Shown here in pieces: positions 53,879 through 64,000 of a stretch of DNA of 64,000 nucleotides. Location of the stretch: assembly GCA_000711775.1 (NCBI GenBank), contig ARYC01001189.1:54587-118586 (forward strand), written 5' to 3'. The stretch is from Oxytricha trifallax. Taxonomy: Eukaryota > Ciliophora > Spirotrichea > Sporadotrichida > Oxytrichidae. Each line of letters opens with the position of its first letter. Position 1 is the stretch's first letter. The notes under the pieces were generated by a model. That model saw nothing but the letters and a program-made list of their open reading frames with translations, had not been told where the DNA came from and did no database searches. Made by a program: the position numbers and the translations under genes.

Positions 53879-56250
53879 TCAATTCCTGAACAGGACATTT
53901 GTCCAATCAGCTATGAAATCCTTCGACTTATGAAACGATTTCCTTGTGTGAACCTCTCCAGCCCACGACTTACTCTACTCATCAGTAAGATCCTAATATT
54001 TCTATGTTTACTAAGCACTTGATTGAAGCATTCCATTCTTGTGGGTTTAGTCTCTTAGATTCTTCAGGGCATCAGGTTGTAATATAACATTGCGCAATTG
54101 TTTTTAACGAAGAGATTCAATATTCTTTTGTCTTTCCCAATCATTTAATTCGTTCAATCTATAATAAAGTGTTAGAAAACTAAATCACAAACTTTAAAAT
54201 ATAAAATTTATTTATACTATTGAACAAATTCTAATAAATGCTAGAAAATATAATTAAAAGAATTGAAAAATTAATGAACTTTTTTAATTTTAAAATTGAT
54301 TAAAAAAAAGTTTATATAAAATTAAGAATTTCTTAATACTATCAATTAATTGAACAAAATTTAAATACTTATGATTTTTAGAACTTCTTTTTTTAGAAAT
54401 TATAGTTACTCTTCCTATAGACTAAATACTATTAAGGTTTTATAATTATTTAAATTATAATTTAAATTAAAAGTGCAATTTAAAAAAAAAAGATTTTTAT
54501 TTTCAATCACAATTTTTTTGAAATAAGCTGAAATTAAATTAAGAATGAATAAATAATAGTAAGAATAGTAATAGCAATAATGAAAATAGTATATCTAAAA
54601 AAAAACGTTTCGTCTTCCTCATCCTCTTCGTCATCGTCATCATCATTCAATTTTTTGCTATCCTGTGCTCCTCCCTGTGTGACCTTGTGAACTCCCTGTT
54701 CGTTGACGCCTCCAGTCCTACCAGCTGCAAACCCTGTAAAATTAAAATGTTAGATATCTTTTTTGTAACTTACTTATTTATTGAATGGCACAGAGGCCTC
54801 TGATCAGTCATTTTTTTATTTTTTAATATATTTGATTAATTTATAATTTCAATTTATTTCAAAAATATGATGAATATAGCCACAATTTTTTTGATCTCGT
54901 TAAAAGAATGGTTTGCAAATTTATTTATATTTTTTAAATCAGTTAATATTTTTGTAAATATTCTTCAATTTATTCAAAGTAATTTCTTTCCGTAAAAATA
55001 ATTTCTGAAGATTGAATAAAAAAATAAGTTTTAAACATTAAAAAACATCAATTTTGATTAATAAATAGTATCCAAGTTTTTAAATCAATTCATTTTATCT
55101 AAAATAAGCAATCATCCAATTTTTTTCTCAGAAATTAAAATAATAGACACAAAAATTTAACTTATTAAATAAAGAAAAGAATTTAAATAATTATTAAAGC
55201 TTATTTTTACTAATATTTTCCAAGTTTTAAGTTGCATAAACTCTTTTTTTTAATAATTTTTAAATTCTAAAACTTAAAGGCTTATAAGAAGTAATGCCAA
55301 ATTGATTAAAACTTACTTATTAGGTACATAAAATCTTGAGTAAGTTGTACTCATTGAACTATTATAATTACTTCCAGCTGTAATCTATTAATTTGGCTTA
55401 ACTTTCTCTATACTTTAATTAAAACTCTGTCCACGTTGCTATTCTTTTAAGGTCTAATTCAAGATTTCTAACTGTAAATTTTCAATACTTTTGTTGAATG
55501 GAATGACTTAGTTTTATGTAAAAGTCTAATTCATATTCGGATTATTATTATCACTGCTGATTAGAGATTACTGATTCTTTCTCAAGTCAAATGATTAATT
55601 AATTTTATCTTTATTGAGAGGGGACAACTTTACTTTAGGAGAGAGGAAACCTGTAAAGTTTTATCTATTGGGATTTTTGAAGTAATCGTGCTATGAAGGG
55701 TCTCTTTTCACATATTTCCACCCATTTATACTCCATCGACAGGGAACGTAATAAATCCCCTGTTGATTTTAGTTGGTTTGTGGAATTTAATTAGAAAGAG
55801 ATTCATTGTTGAATTACTGGATTAGACTTTTTCTGGCTTACCCCGAAAACCTGGATTATAAATTAACATTGAAAAAGGAAGTGCTAAACTATTTTATTTT
55901 AATTTATATGCATCTCTATCTGAAGCCTGTTTTGCATTATATAAATGACTTTCCCTGAATATCTACCTCATTTTCTAGTTTTTAACCTATTCTCTAATAA
56001 TATCCTGCTATTACTCTATGGATCTCCTTTTTGCTTTTACACCCCCTGATTCATCTATAAATTTCTCATCATTTTAATATCTGCTTTTTTAGGGTGATTC
56101 CATTGCACCTATATTTACTAGTTTATCTTAGGCGTGTTGGCTTAGAGCTCTTTAATTCCTTATAAGCAATAAATTTCTCTCACCATTCACATGCTTTGCC
56201 TATTAATTTATAGGAGACTATGGCATTGTTAGTGAGTGATTTTATATTCT
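53879..56250 (-). CDS. Uncharacterised multi-MDS protein with acidic segment
   Basis: Minus-strand islands in order: about 56215-55880 (MPQSPINQQAKHVNGERN; KSRYQNDEKFIDESGGVKAK), 55850-55315 (GWKYVKRDPSQHDYFKNPN; LSPKVKLSPLNKDKINQSFD), 54735-54600 (GRTGGVNEQGVHKVTQGG followed by about 15 Asp/Glu) and 54165-53880 (LNDWERQKNIESLRQKQLRN; KSWAGEVHTRKSFHKSKDF). TGA is at 53879-53881. One long IES (about 54750-55310) and one of about 400 bp (54170-54590) separate them. No known domain; the last segment resembles small coiled-coil cytoskeletal or ciliary proteins only in general character. Confidence 0.55.
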
Positions 56251-56470
56251 ATTAGGTTTATTATTAGTGAGAGAAAGTTATGGGGGTAGACTGCTCATCA
56301 AATTTATTTTATTCTACTTTTTTAATTCAATATAAAAATTAATATATAGATAGTTTTTACATCTTTTATCTAAATAACATTCTTTTATTCTTTCGAATGG
56401 AATGAATTAAAACTAATTGTTATAAATAAAGTTTAACAAAGATAAGTAATTGCAAATATTATTAAAATAA

Positions 56471-59352
56471 ATGTCATTTTCTGATTATAGACATATTATG
56501 CAAGAGATCACAAATAATTCCCAAGATAATTAATAAAATATATTTTAGACCAGTCCCATTGATGAAAATTGTGGCACATTTTTGGGCAATCAATCCTCAA
56601 ATATATTTTATAGATACTAATTTCGCTAATGTTAATTATTTAGAATAAAAATATTTTAACATCTATATAAATTATAAAATATTTTATTTTGTTTAAGAGT
56701 TATTAATGGTACTGATGAGGTATCTCCTTCTAAGCCAATGATAAATCATCTTCATGTAACAATTATATATTATTTATTTTAATATAGTCTCAGATATAAA
56801 ACTTGAAGGAGAAATCTTTGCAACGCAGAAAATTATCAAACAAGTATATTTCTAGCTACTATACATTAATTGAGATTAAATTATCATTTAATTTTAGAAA
56901 ACATATAATAATTCCAAAAATTTATTAAAATTGTCATCATTTGAGAAACTTATTTTAAATATTTTCGATAAGAAATTCGGTGAGATTGGTTTCTTAAATT
57001 TTTAATAAAAGCATAATTTTTTTAAAAAAATTAGTAATAGTTGGGATCTTTCTGAGTGGCCATTTCTAGAAATAAAAATTATAAGAAATTACAAAATTAA
57101 ACAAACGATATTGAAAATAGTAACTTAAAAAGCTCGCTATTAATCTCACATAGTACAAGAAACCATTAATAAAATTTAGTTAATGATTTGAATGATGATT
57201 CTTTCAGATGTAATACTGATTTCCTCTATAAGAGTACAGACTATCCCAGTTAATAATCTTAAGTCAAGCATAGCATCCCTATTATCAGAACTAATTTTTC
57301 ACAATTATAGGAATTCGATCAAAGTTTTCAAAATAACAGCAATTTCCTTAATACAAACAATATCAGATAGCGGTAGAAAAATCTCACACCAGATATAAAT
57401 CTAAATTAAAGTTAAAATTAGCATATGACTAATCAAAATAAATCCAGGTATGAGTTAAACTAAAGCCCCATTACTCAGTCAAGGAATAATAAAATGCCTT
57501 AAATGTCATATCAATAGAAGAAATAAGAAAGTTAAAGGAATATACAAAAACGAAGATAATATAAGTAGAGTTTTGAAAAATAAAGAAATAGTTAGAGGTT
57601 TTCAGAGTAAAACCTAAAATAGAATTTTAATATTATCAAGCCCATATTCCCTAGAAATATTTTAGAGAAACAGCAGCAATAATAAATTGATTCAGAGATA
57701 TAAAGCAATAGTAGGAATGATTAAAATATCCAACAAAACCAAAATTATAGATTCCACACTTAGAGGACATCATCAACTCAAGATGTAACTGTAATTATTG
57801 ATTTTATTTAATTTTAATTAGAAATTCTCGCAAAGCAATCTAAACAGCAGTATGATTGAGTCAAAGTCAAGAATTGGGAAACTAAACTCAAGTTTAAATC
57901 ATTCTAGATATCTCAATTAATATAAGCATGAAGAGAACCCAATCTTAAATTCTATAAAAATAGAATCTAATCTTAAATTTTATTAAAATAAAATAAAATC
58001 TTTCTTTAACATTCTTTTATAAGAGTATATTGTTTTATTTTTATTGAACGAATGACTTAAATTTCGCAATCGAAAAATTAGTTATCGATTCAAGTAATTA
58101 ATCATATTTTAAAAACTTTTTAATTGTAGATTAAAAACTTGATAAATTGAATTTTCAATCAGAAAATTTGACAGATGTTTTTGACATCCAAATCCATCAA
58201 AACTTCCTGCTCCATGAAAACAAAATAATCCGTTCTCTTATGAAAAGAATGTCAAAAGCTATATCTTTTATCATAGAGAGAAAGTACAAACTATCTTCTC
58301 CTCTAATAGACAGATAAGACCATGTAAGATAACATTACAACAACTTAATAAATCGAGAAAGTTTCCTCTCACATTAATTTGACAATAAACTGCCTGATGA
58401 AATTGAATAAGAAGTTAGCAATATGCTACAATAAGAGAAGAACTTCGAGAGAGAATACTTGAAAGTGCTGAAATAGCATAAAAGCGCTTAATAAATAGAG
58501 AAATAAGTGGCTTTGGAACATCAAATCAAGGAATTTAGCAATAAAATTGAGTAGGAAACGAAACTCAAATAGAAGCTGTAGATGTAAATTAACAGACATA
58601 GTTAGATATAGATGCCTAAGTCGCAGAAATAAAATGAAGATGAAGAGAGCCATAAAATTAGATATATCAAAGACTTACAGAGATAGAATGATTTAACTGT
58701 GCAAAAAATCAATTAGGTAGAAGCTTAAATTGAAAGGAATAGTAAAACATAGCAGGATTATGATTATAAACAAGAGAAGCTATTTTAGAGGGAATAGAAA
58801 TGTCTCTCATAAAATTTTATGTTAAATATTTATTATGTCTAAGTTTTGGTATGAAATTTGGCTTAAATTTCGGCGATGCTGAGGAACCAATGAGACATAT
58901 TATGAATGAGTATTATGAAGAAAAAATATAGAATACAATGAACTAGCTGGAAATTTAATATGAAGCCATTGAATCACAGAAGAGGAAATATCAAACTATA
59001 ACAGATAAAAATAAGCATAGAATATAAGCACTGATGAACTAGATTCAATCAGAGAGCTAAGATTTCTTTGAACTTAATGAAGAACATAGTATAACTATTA
59101 AAAATTTATATGAAAATTTTATTTTTTGCAGCTATATTATTAAATTTTGATATCATCATTTATAATAACAGATTGAAAGAATATGCATTAATGAGAAAAT
59201 CCTTTGAAAATAAAAAGAATTAGCTTCACAAGCAAATGCTGCAATAAAATAATATGTATTAAATAAAATAACTGCTAAATCCTAGAAGTGACTAATCATA
59301 GTATAATGATGACATGGATACTAGTAATATAGAATTTGACAACTTGATGAAT
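56471..59352 (+). CDS. Uncharacterised coiled-coil protein interrupted by a TBE
   Basis: ATG 56471 (MSFSDYRHIMQEITNNSQDN). Islands at 56700-57000, about 57070-57795 (Asn/Gln/Ser-rich linker), about 57820-57960, 58140-58800 (long coiled coil: LEHQIKEFSNKIEQETKLKQ, HKIRYIKDLQRQNDLTVQKI), 58875-59090 (NEYYEEKIQNTMNQLEIQYE) and 59170-59352 (ALMRKSFENKKNQLHKQMLQ). The last frame is still open at IEFDNLMN when the TBE terminus begins at 59353. Three AT-rich gaps within 56.5-57.1 kb are probably IESs. The remainder must lie beyond the transposons, outside the window. Function unknown. Confidence 0.6.
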
Positions 59353-59437
59353 CAAAACCCCAAAACCCCTTAGTGAGGTTTATAAGTGCTTTGATTTGTA
59401 GGGTATAGTTGGGGTCTTATTGGGGTTAGTAGAGAAA
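59353..59437 (+). repeat. TBE 1 left terminal repeat
   Basis: Starts with C plus (A4C4)2, then TTAGTGAGGTTTATAAG. It matches the terminus at 63241-63325 over about 85 bp with a single visible difference (TTGGGG versus TTGGGA near base 74). Confidence 0.92.
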
Positions 59438-59454
59438 TTAGGTCTATTTACAAA

Positions 59455-60525
59455 ATGAGAAATAGAAATTAGCGAAATTTAGGCTCGATTTATGATGAGA
59501 AATATTTAGATTTACTGCTTCAGCTTAGGTATGGTACGAGTATTAATATAGATTAAGTCAAACCAGTATTGAATTATGCAGCTATTGCAAAGCTCTTACA
59601 CAAGAGTGCCTCTACTGTTAGGTATCACTGCATGTTAGCTGTTTAGCATTTTAATTCTGGTACTTGAAAGCATCCTGCTAGAAAATAAAAGTTCTCACAG
59701 CACCATATTGACTACCTCTGTGACTCTAAGACTTTAAAGTATTGGGCACACTTTCCTCTAGACTAGCGAGCTGTAATGTTTCATCGCAAAATTCCTGATA
59801 TGCGCATCTCTCCATAGACTATAGCCAACATTTATAGAAGAAATGGTATTACTTTCAAGACTGTCAACAGAGTGAAGAGAGTGATTGATTTTACAGTGCC
59901 ATTTTATAGTAATAATTTAAACTATATATATGATTAAATGCAGAGAGCTATTGATAATAACATCAAATTCATACACACAGATGAAGCTCTGTTTACGTTC
60001 AACACTTTTATTAATAAGTCATGGAAAAAGAAGCAAGATAACATAGAAGTTCATGACTAAAAAGTAAAGGTAGTCACCCATGCAATTTTAGCTGGTATAA
60101 GTGAAATTCAGGCTTAGAGAGTTATGTCATTCACCCTCGCTCTATTAAGCGAGAGTAGTATATAGAGTTCCTACATAAGCTCAGAGAAAAGTATAGCAAC
60201 CAAGAGATCATCCGGTTTGCTGATAACCTGTCAGTACATAAGACTAAGGAGTCTAAGAAAGCTTATGAAAACCAAAACATAACTCCTGTTTACAACGTTC
60301 CTTATAGCCCTTAATTTAATGGAATAGAATTCTACTGGAGTTAAATCAAGACTCACAACAAGAAGCTGCTGCTATATCACCTAATGCATGACTCGCCCAT
60401 AGATAAAGTAGACTTGATTCAGAGGCTGCAAGAGAGTAAGCATAGATAAGACAACAGTTTGTGCGAGAGAAGGAAGAATGAATGTTTATAAATAAGTTTT
60501 AGATTTAAAAGAATGAATATATTCA
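59455..60525 (+). pseudogene. TBE 1 transposase (42-kDa type, DDE superfamily), broken
   Basis: ATG 59455 (MRNRNQRNLGSIYDEKYLDL). A helix-turn-helix-like N terminus (AAIAKLLHKSASTVRYH) is followed by catalytic-region motifs: FIHTDEALFTF (first Asp), IIRFADNLSVH (second Asp) and NGIEFYWSQIK (Glu). These fit the Tc1/IS630-type DDE transposase encoded by TBEs. Breaks: an in-frame TGA at 59665-59667 and a frame change near 60095-60115 between the first and second Asp blocks. This copy probably cannot make full-length enzyme. The stop region overlaps the convergent middle ORF near 60520. Confidence 0.85.
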
Positions 60526-61314
60526 CATATTAAATTGGCCCATAAAGGGGTTTGGCTTCTCTTTCTTCTCCTCTTCTTAAGGCTTGCTTGGACCCATATT
60601 TCTTCTCTTTGTGCCAGCTCCTGCATCTATGTTCATTTCTTCTAGCTTTTAGACATCTTTATAAAGTCTTTTGCTCACTTCATAAATAGTCTATGACTTT
60701 CTCTCTCTGTGAACCTTCGCATGCTCTTTCATTAGGAATATACCAGTTCGAGGTTTCCCTACAAAGTTATGAATCAAAGCTTACTAGAGAGGAATGGGTG
60801 CTTCTTAAGCTCAGCGAGCCAGGTCTCGTTATTAGTATGCCTTGCTTCTTTTAATCTTCAGGAGAAATAGAGTAGCGTTTTTTGTGAGCTTCTTCAATGA
60901 TCTCTCTGAGGTAACTCTCTCTCTTAAAGTGCCAAGAACTCCAAAGAAGAAGCTCCTTTCTGGAAGCTTGTTAGAGAGTTGTTTCTTGGTAGGAAGATAA
61001 ACTACCAACTCTTCTTCTTTCATCGCATCCTCGTAGAGATTAGTGACTGAAATCTCTGGGTAGTTTGGTATATCTATCAACTTTATATCACTGTTTTTGA
61101 AGGCTTTCTTCTCATCGCAGAGTATAGCTTTTAAGAATGAAATTTTGGTACCTTCCATCGTTGGAAGGAATAAACCCACTATAGTATATGATTAAGTATA
61201 TGTCACATGCTTACCATGCTAAGTGAGGTATCGATAGAGATCTTCCTTGCTCCTAAATCTTGAGATCATTTCTTAAGCTTCAACCCTTTTCATAGCAGTA
61301 CTTATAGATTCCAT
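60523..61314 (-). pseudogene. TBE 1 middle ORF (22-kDa type)
   Basis: ATG 61314 (MESISTAMKRVEAQEMISRF). A long open frame runs to about 60800 (VGLFLPTMEGTKISFLKAIL; VVYLPTKKQLSNKLPERSFF) and continues in other frames to KEHAKVHRERKSQTIYEVSK and a C terminus near TGA 60523. At least two frame changes near 60790-60730 indicate decay. Function of this TBE protein is unknown to me. It is convergent with the transposase and divergent from the kinase ORF. Confidence 0.7.
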
Positions 61315-61479
61315 CCTTGTTCCTTCTCTTGTTATTGAATTTCAAATTTCAATATATAGAGTTCTGGATCCTACTGTTAAAAATCTTAGTATTAAATATG
61401 GGCATCTTATAGGAGGTCAACCTGGTAAGGATACGTGGAGAAAGCTGGCAGAAGCTGTAACAAACTTCAGAGATGGAGC

Positions 61480-61720
61480 TCCATTTTTATCAATGTAGTT
61501 CCATTAAATTCGTACTAAATTTGTTTAAATTTGATTAGTACCGGTACTAAATTCGTTTAAATTTAATTGGTACAATTTAATAGTACCAAAATAATTAGTA
61601 CCTAGTTTTTAACTAATGAGGTTTTAATGGAAAAGTTCCAAATAGTTCAAAACCTAATTGGTACCAGTACCAACCTGAATTTATTCTCAGTTGGTACCAA
61701 AATTAAAAATATTAAGCATA
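61480..61720. repeat. Cluster of GGTACC-centred inverted units in the TBE divergent intergenic region
   Basis: Between the divergent middle and kinase ORFs at least six units related to TTGGTACCAA occur: TAGTACCGGTACTA, TTGGTACAA, TAGTACCAA, TTAGTACCTAG, TTGGTACCAGTACCAA and TTGGTACCAA. Two longer copies of TAAATTYGTTTAAATTTRATT lie among them. Iterated palindromes at a shared promoter are a plausible binding array for a dimeric protein, such as the element's own zinc-finger product. This is inference. Confidence 0.6.
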
Positions 61721-61755
61721 ATTAGAAAATTTATAGTTATAAACTAAGTATAAAT

Positions 61756-63240
61756 ATGATGTCTAACACCTAAGAATCAACCATTGTTGTCGCAGCGCCA
61801 GCTCCTATACAAAGTTAGTATAGCCAGTGAGGTTTTTACTTATTAATAATAGAAATTTAAATTTGAATTTAAACATGGCGGCTAACACTTAAATCGTAAG
61901 GCAGTTTCTCTTGGAAAAGGTTAATCATTGCTCAACTTTGGCTCCTCCAAGAAACCAAAGTAATTTATATTGAAAAGGAGGTAGAGCTAAGAGCTCTAGA
62001 GTTTGACTCTGAGGTCTTTAAAATTTAAGTTTAAAACAAGAAGTAGAGTGCTGAGATGGGAGTTTAAACATAAGTTGAATTGGTTGAGGAAGATAAGGAA
62101 CAGCGCCAATAGAAAAAATTAAAACATTTTAATGTAAAGACTGCTAAAATCTCTTCTCAACTGAGTCTAGCTTGAAGAGACACATCAAAGAGGTACACTC
62201 TGGTAGAGCTAAGATCTACTTCAAGCATGATAAAGTAGATGGTAGATACTAATGCACTACCTGCATGAAGTCTTATACGCACTAAGCTAAAGTAAAGAGA
62301 CATATGCAAAAGCATAATCTAAGCGAATTCCTGATTAAAGATGAGGAAACTTAAAAGCTTGTACCTGCTAAAAGAAAAAATAACTCTCTTTATTCACAAA
62401 TAGAGCAGTATGAGAGACTTAAGAGATAGAAGCGGTTTGAGTCAATGAACCAACCAGCAAATGGTATGTATATTGCATGCTTATAAGAGAGAGCAATGTA
62501 TATACCTGCATTAAATGCAGTCGACATAAGCAGCTGTATTGAAAACTACTTGAATATTGACGTACCTAACAAGGTAAAACTTATAGTTGTTGATGAATTC
62601 GCATACAAGGTATATCCATTCAAGTATCTCATTAAGAACGAGCAATATTAAAATGAGTTTGCAAATGAATACATAGTACTGAGAGAGGCTTAGAAAAGAT
62701 AATGCAAGAACTTAGCTAAGTCGACGGAGTTATACTTGGTCATGGTTTTATTGCATTGAGACTCAAGAAGTTTGAAATGTCTCTAAGAGAGTATCTCTAC
62801 CATAATAGATATCCTGATGATTTGAATGAGATACTCACAGATATGACTAAGGGTGTGAAAGAGCTCCATGATCTAGGGTTGTTCATAGAGATTTGAAGCC
62901 AGAAAATGTAATGCTAAATCTCTGCCCTTTAGAAGTAGTAGTCATAGATTTCAACAGAGCAATAAGACAAGAGATAGTGACTTTAGCTAAGGTTTTAGGC
63001 ACTCCAGGATACTTCCCTATAAGAGAGAAATGGACAAATGGCTCTGTATAATGGGATGTTTGGGCGGTAGCTGCAATTATCTTAGAGTGCGATATGGAAA
63101 GTATGTCCTATTTTGGAACAAAACATGAGAAATAATCAATAAGTTTGGCTGCTAAACATATTAAGCAAGATGAAATATGCAATGAAATTAAGAAGATAGT
63201 GAGATGGTCATCGTAAAAGCTCCAGCATATCCAAGATAAT
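61756..63240 (+). pseudogene. TBE 1 zinc-finger/kinase ORF (57-kDa type), broken and truncated
   Basis: Two candidate starts (61756 and 61875) each run into TGA. Downstream text shows two C2H2 fingers (CKDCQNLFSTESSLKRHIKEVH in two parts around 62140; CTTCMKSYTHQAKVKRHMQK near 62252), then a kinase-like domain: MTKGVKELHDLG, HRDLKPENVML, VVVIDFNRAIRQEI, GTPGYFPIREKW. Compared with the TBE 2 copy there is an indel at about 62878 just before HRDLKPEN, and the frame changes several times. The ORF stops at 63240, where TBE 2 begins. The D-F-N in place of D-F-G suggests a divergent kinase. Confidence 0.85.
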
Positions 63241-63325
63241 CAAAACCCCAAAACCCCTTAGTGAGGTTTATAAGTGCTTTGATTTGTAGGGTATAGTTGG
63301 GGTCTTATTGGGATTAGTAGAGAAA
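63241..63325 (+). repeat. TBE 2 terminal repeat
   Basis: About 85 bp matching the TBE 1 terminus with a single visible difference; the two sequences diverge after TAGTAGAGAAA. Confidence 0.92.
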
Positions 63326-63349
63326 ACGCATGTTTTTTATGAATTTAAT

Positions 63350-64000
63350 GAATATTTAATGAGTATAACTGTACTTAATTCAAACTATTTTATCTGCTTA
63401 TCTTTGTGATACCTCTTGAATTTAGCAGTCTGTAGTTGTTCTAGTATATCATCCAATGATTATCGTGGATATGCTGGAGCATTTACGATGACCATCTCAA
63501 CTATCTTCTTAATTTCATTGCATATTTCATCTTGCTTAATATGTTTAGCAGCCAAACTTATTGATTATTTCTCATGTTTTGTTCCAAGTATGACATACTT
63601 TCCATATCGCACTCTAAGATAATTGCAGCTACCGCCCAAACATCCCATTACACAGAGCCATTTGTCCATTTCTCTCTTATAGGGAAGTATCCTGGAGTGC
63701 CTAAAACCTTAGCTAAAGTCACTATCTCTTGTCTTATTGCTCTGTTGAAATCTATGACTACTACTTCTAAAGGGCAGAGATTTAGCATTACATTTTCTGG
63801 CTTCAAATCTCTATGACCATACCCTAGATCATGGAGCTCTTTCACACCCTTAGTCATATCTGTGAGTATCTCATTCAAATCATCAGGATATCTATTATGG
63901 TAGCGATAATCTCTTAGAGTCATTTCAAACTTCTTGAGTCTCAATGCAATAAAACCATGACCAAGTATAACTCCGTCGAGCTTAGCTAAGTTCTTGCATT
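63350..64000 (-). CDS. TBE 2 zinc-finger/kinase ORF, C-terminal part
   Basis: Minus-strand frame continuing beyond the window: MTLRDYRYHNRYPDDLNEIL, KELHDLGYGHRDLKPENVML, VVIDFNRAIRQEI, GTPGYFPIREKWTNGSVQW. The catalytic loop H-R-D-L-K-P-E-N is intact, unlike the TBE 1 copy. Near 63590 this copy is one base shorter than TBE 1, shifting the frame. The expected C-terminal text (ICNEIKKIVEMVIVNAPAYP, then LEQLQTAKFKRYHKDKQIK) continues in the other frame towards the terminal repeat. Kinase-like proteins of TBEs have no established substrate that I know of. Confidence 0.8.

Larger units (their letters stand above)
59353..63240. mobile_element. TBE transposon 1 (telomere-bearing element), interrupted on its right
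   Basis: The left terminus starts CAAAACCCCAAAACCCCTTA right after AAT, the ANT-type target known for TBEs. An inverted-repeat-type terminus of about 78-85 bp follows. The internal order is transposase (plus), a middle ORF (minus) and a zinc-finger/kinase ORF (plus), matching the published three-gene TBE layout of about 4 kb. At 63240 the kinase ORF is cut by a second TBE terminus, so the right inverted repeat is not in view. TBEs are germline-limited and are excised during macronuclear development. Confidence 0.93.
63241..64000. mobile_element. TBE transposon 2 (partial), opposite orientation, inserted into TBE 1
   Basis: Begins CAAAACCCCAAAACCCCTTA directly after AAT within the TBE 1 kinase ORF. 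The following DNA holds the zinc-finger/kinase ORF on the minus strand, i.e. the element's right end comes first, so TBE 2 is inverted relative to TBE 1. It runs off the window. Confidence 0.92.

Overview
This window looks like micronuclear (germline) DNA of a stichotrichous ciliate of the Oxytricha/Sterkiella type. Conserved proteins read through only if TAA and TAG encode glutamine and TGA is the sole stop. Most genes are cut into macronuclear-destined segments (MDSs) by AT-rich internal eliminated sequences (IESs) bounded by short direct repeats (pointers). The right end carries telomere-bearing elements (TBE transposons) that begin CAAAACCCCAAAACCCC. Spliceosomal introns are short (mostly 37-81 nt, GT..AG) and distinct from IESs. 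All gene calls come from reading by eye; MDS edges are approximate unless a pointer is quoted.

Layout. 0.4-7.9 kb: one scrambled Sec7-PH-TBC gene (minus), with one TBC-domain MDS displaced and an IES of about 1.6 kb carrying a roughly 510-codon ORF. 9.8-11.05 kb: a fold-back element with 255-bp inverted arms around a decayed superfamily 3 helicase (Rep-like) gene; its left arm holds a 264-bp MITE with AAAACCCC ends. 11.1-12.4 kb: secreted class-2-like lipase. 14-17.6 and 27.6-29.55 kb: two related-looking multi-MDS genes with WH2-like motifs. 17.8-20.1 kb: Asn/Gln-rich gene. 21.2-24.0 kb: non-canonical poly(A) polymerase. 24.7-26.9 kb: two intact convergent genes. 29.95-32.06 kb: fumarate hydratase. 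32.4-36.8 kb: NDR-type kinase. 36.9-41.1 kb: coiled-coil/WD40/EF-hand protein. 41.5-42.7 kb: PDE6D-like protein. 43.9-45.9 kb: ERGIC-53-like lectin. 46-47.3 kb: UTP23. 47.5-49.1 kb: cation/Ca2+ exchanger. 49.6-50.5 kb: membrane-anchored coiled-coil protein. 50.6-51.5 kb: proteasome alpha5. 51.8-52.65 kb: SWEET-like transporter. 52.6-59.35 kb: three uncharacterised genes. 59.35-64 kb: TBE 1, with TBE 2 inserted into it.

The genes are unrelated housekeeping and signalling genes, as expected for a genome whose macronuclear genes each become separate nanochromosomes; no operon-like logic is visible. IES load is very uneven. The stretch 47.5-51.5 kb and the two genes at 24.7-26.9 kb have no IES that I can see, while fumarate hydratase, the NDR kinase, the WH2-like genes and the Sec7-TBC gene are heavily interrupted.

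The most notable signals are the reconstructable scrambled TBC MDS, the 14-bp repeats bounding the ORF-bearing IES, the Rep-like fold-back element, the (C4A4)-type sequence at 43.6 kb without a recognisable TBE body, and the nested TBE pair inserted in an open reading frame.
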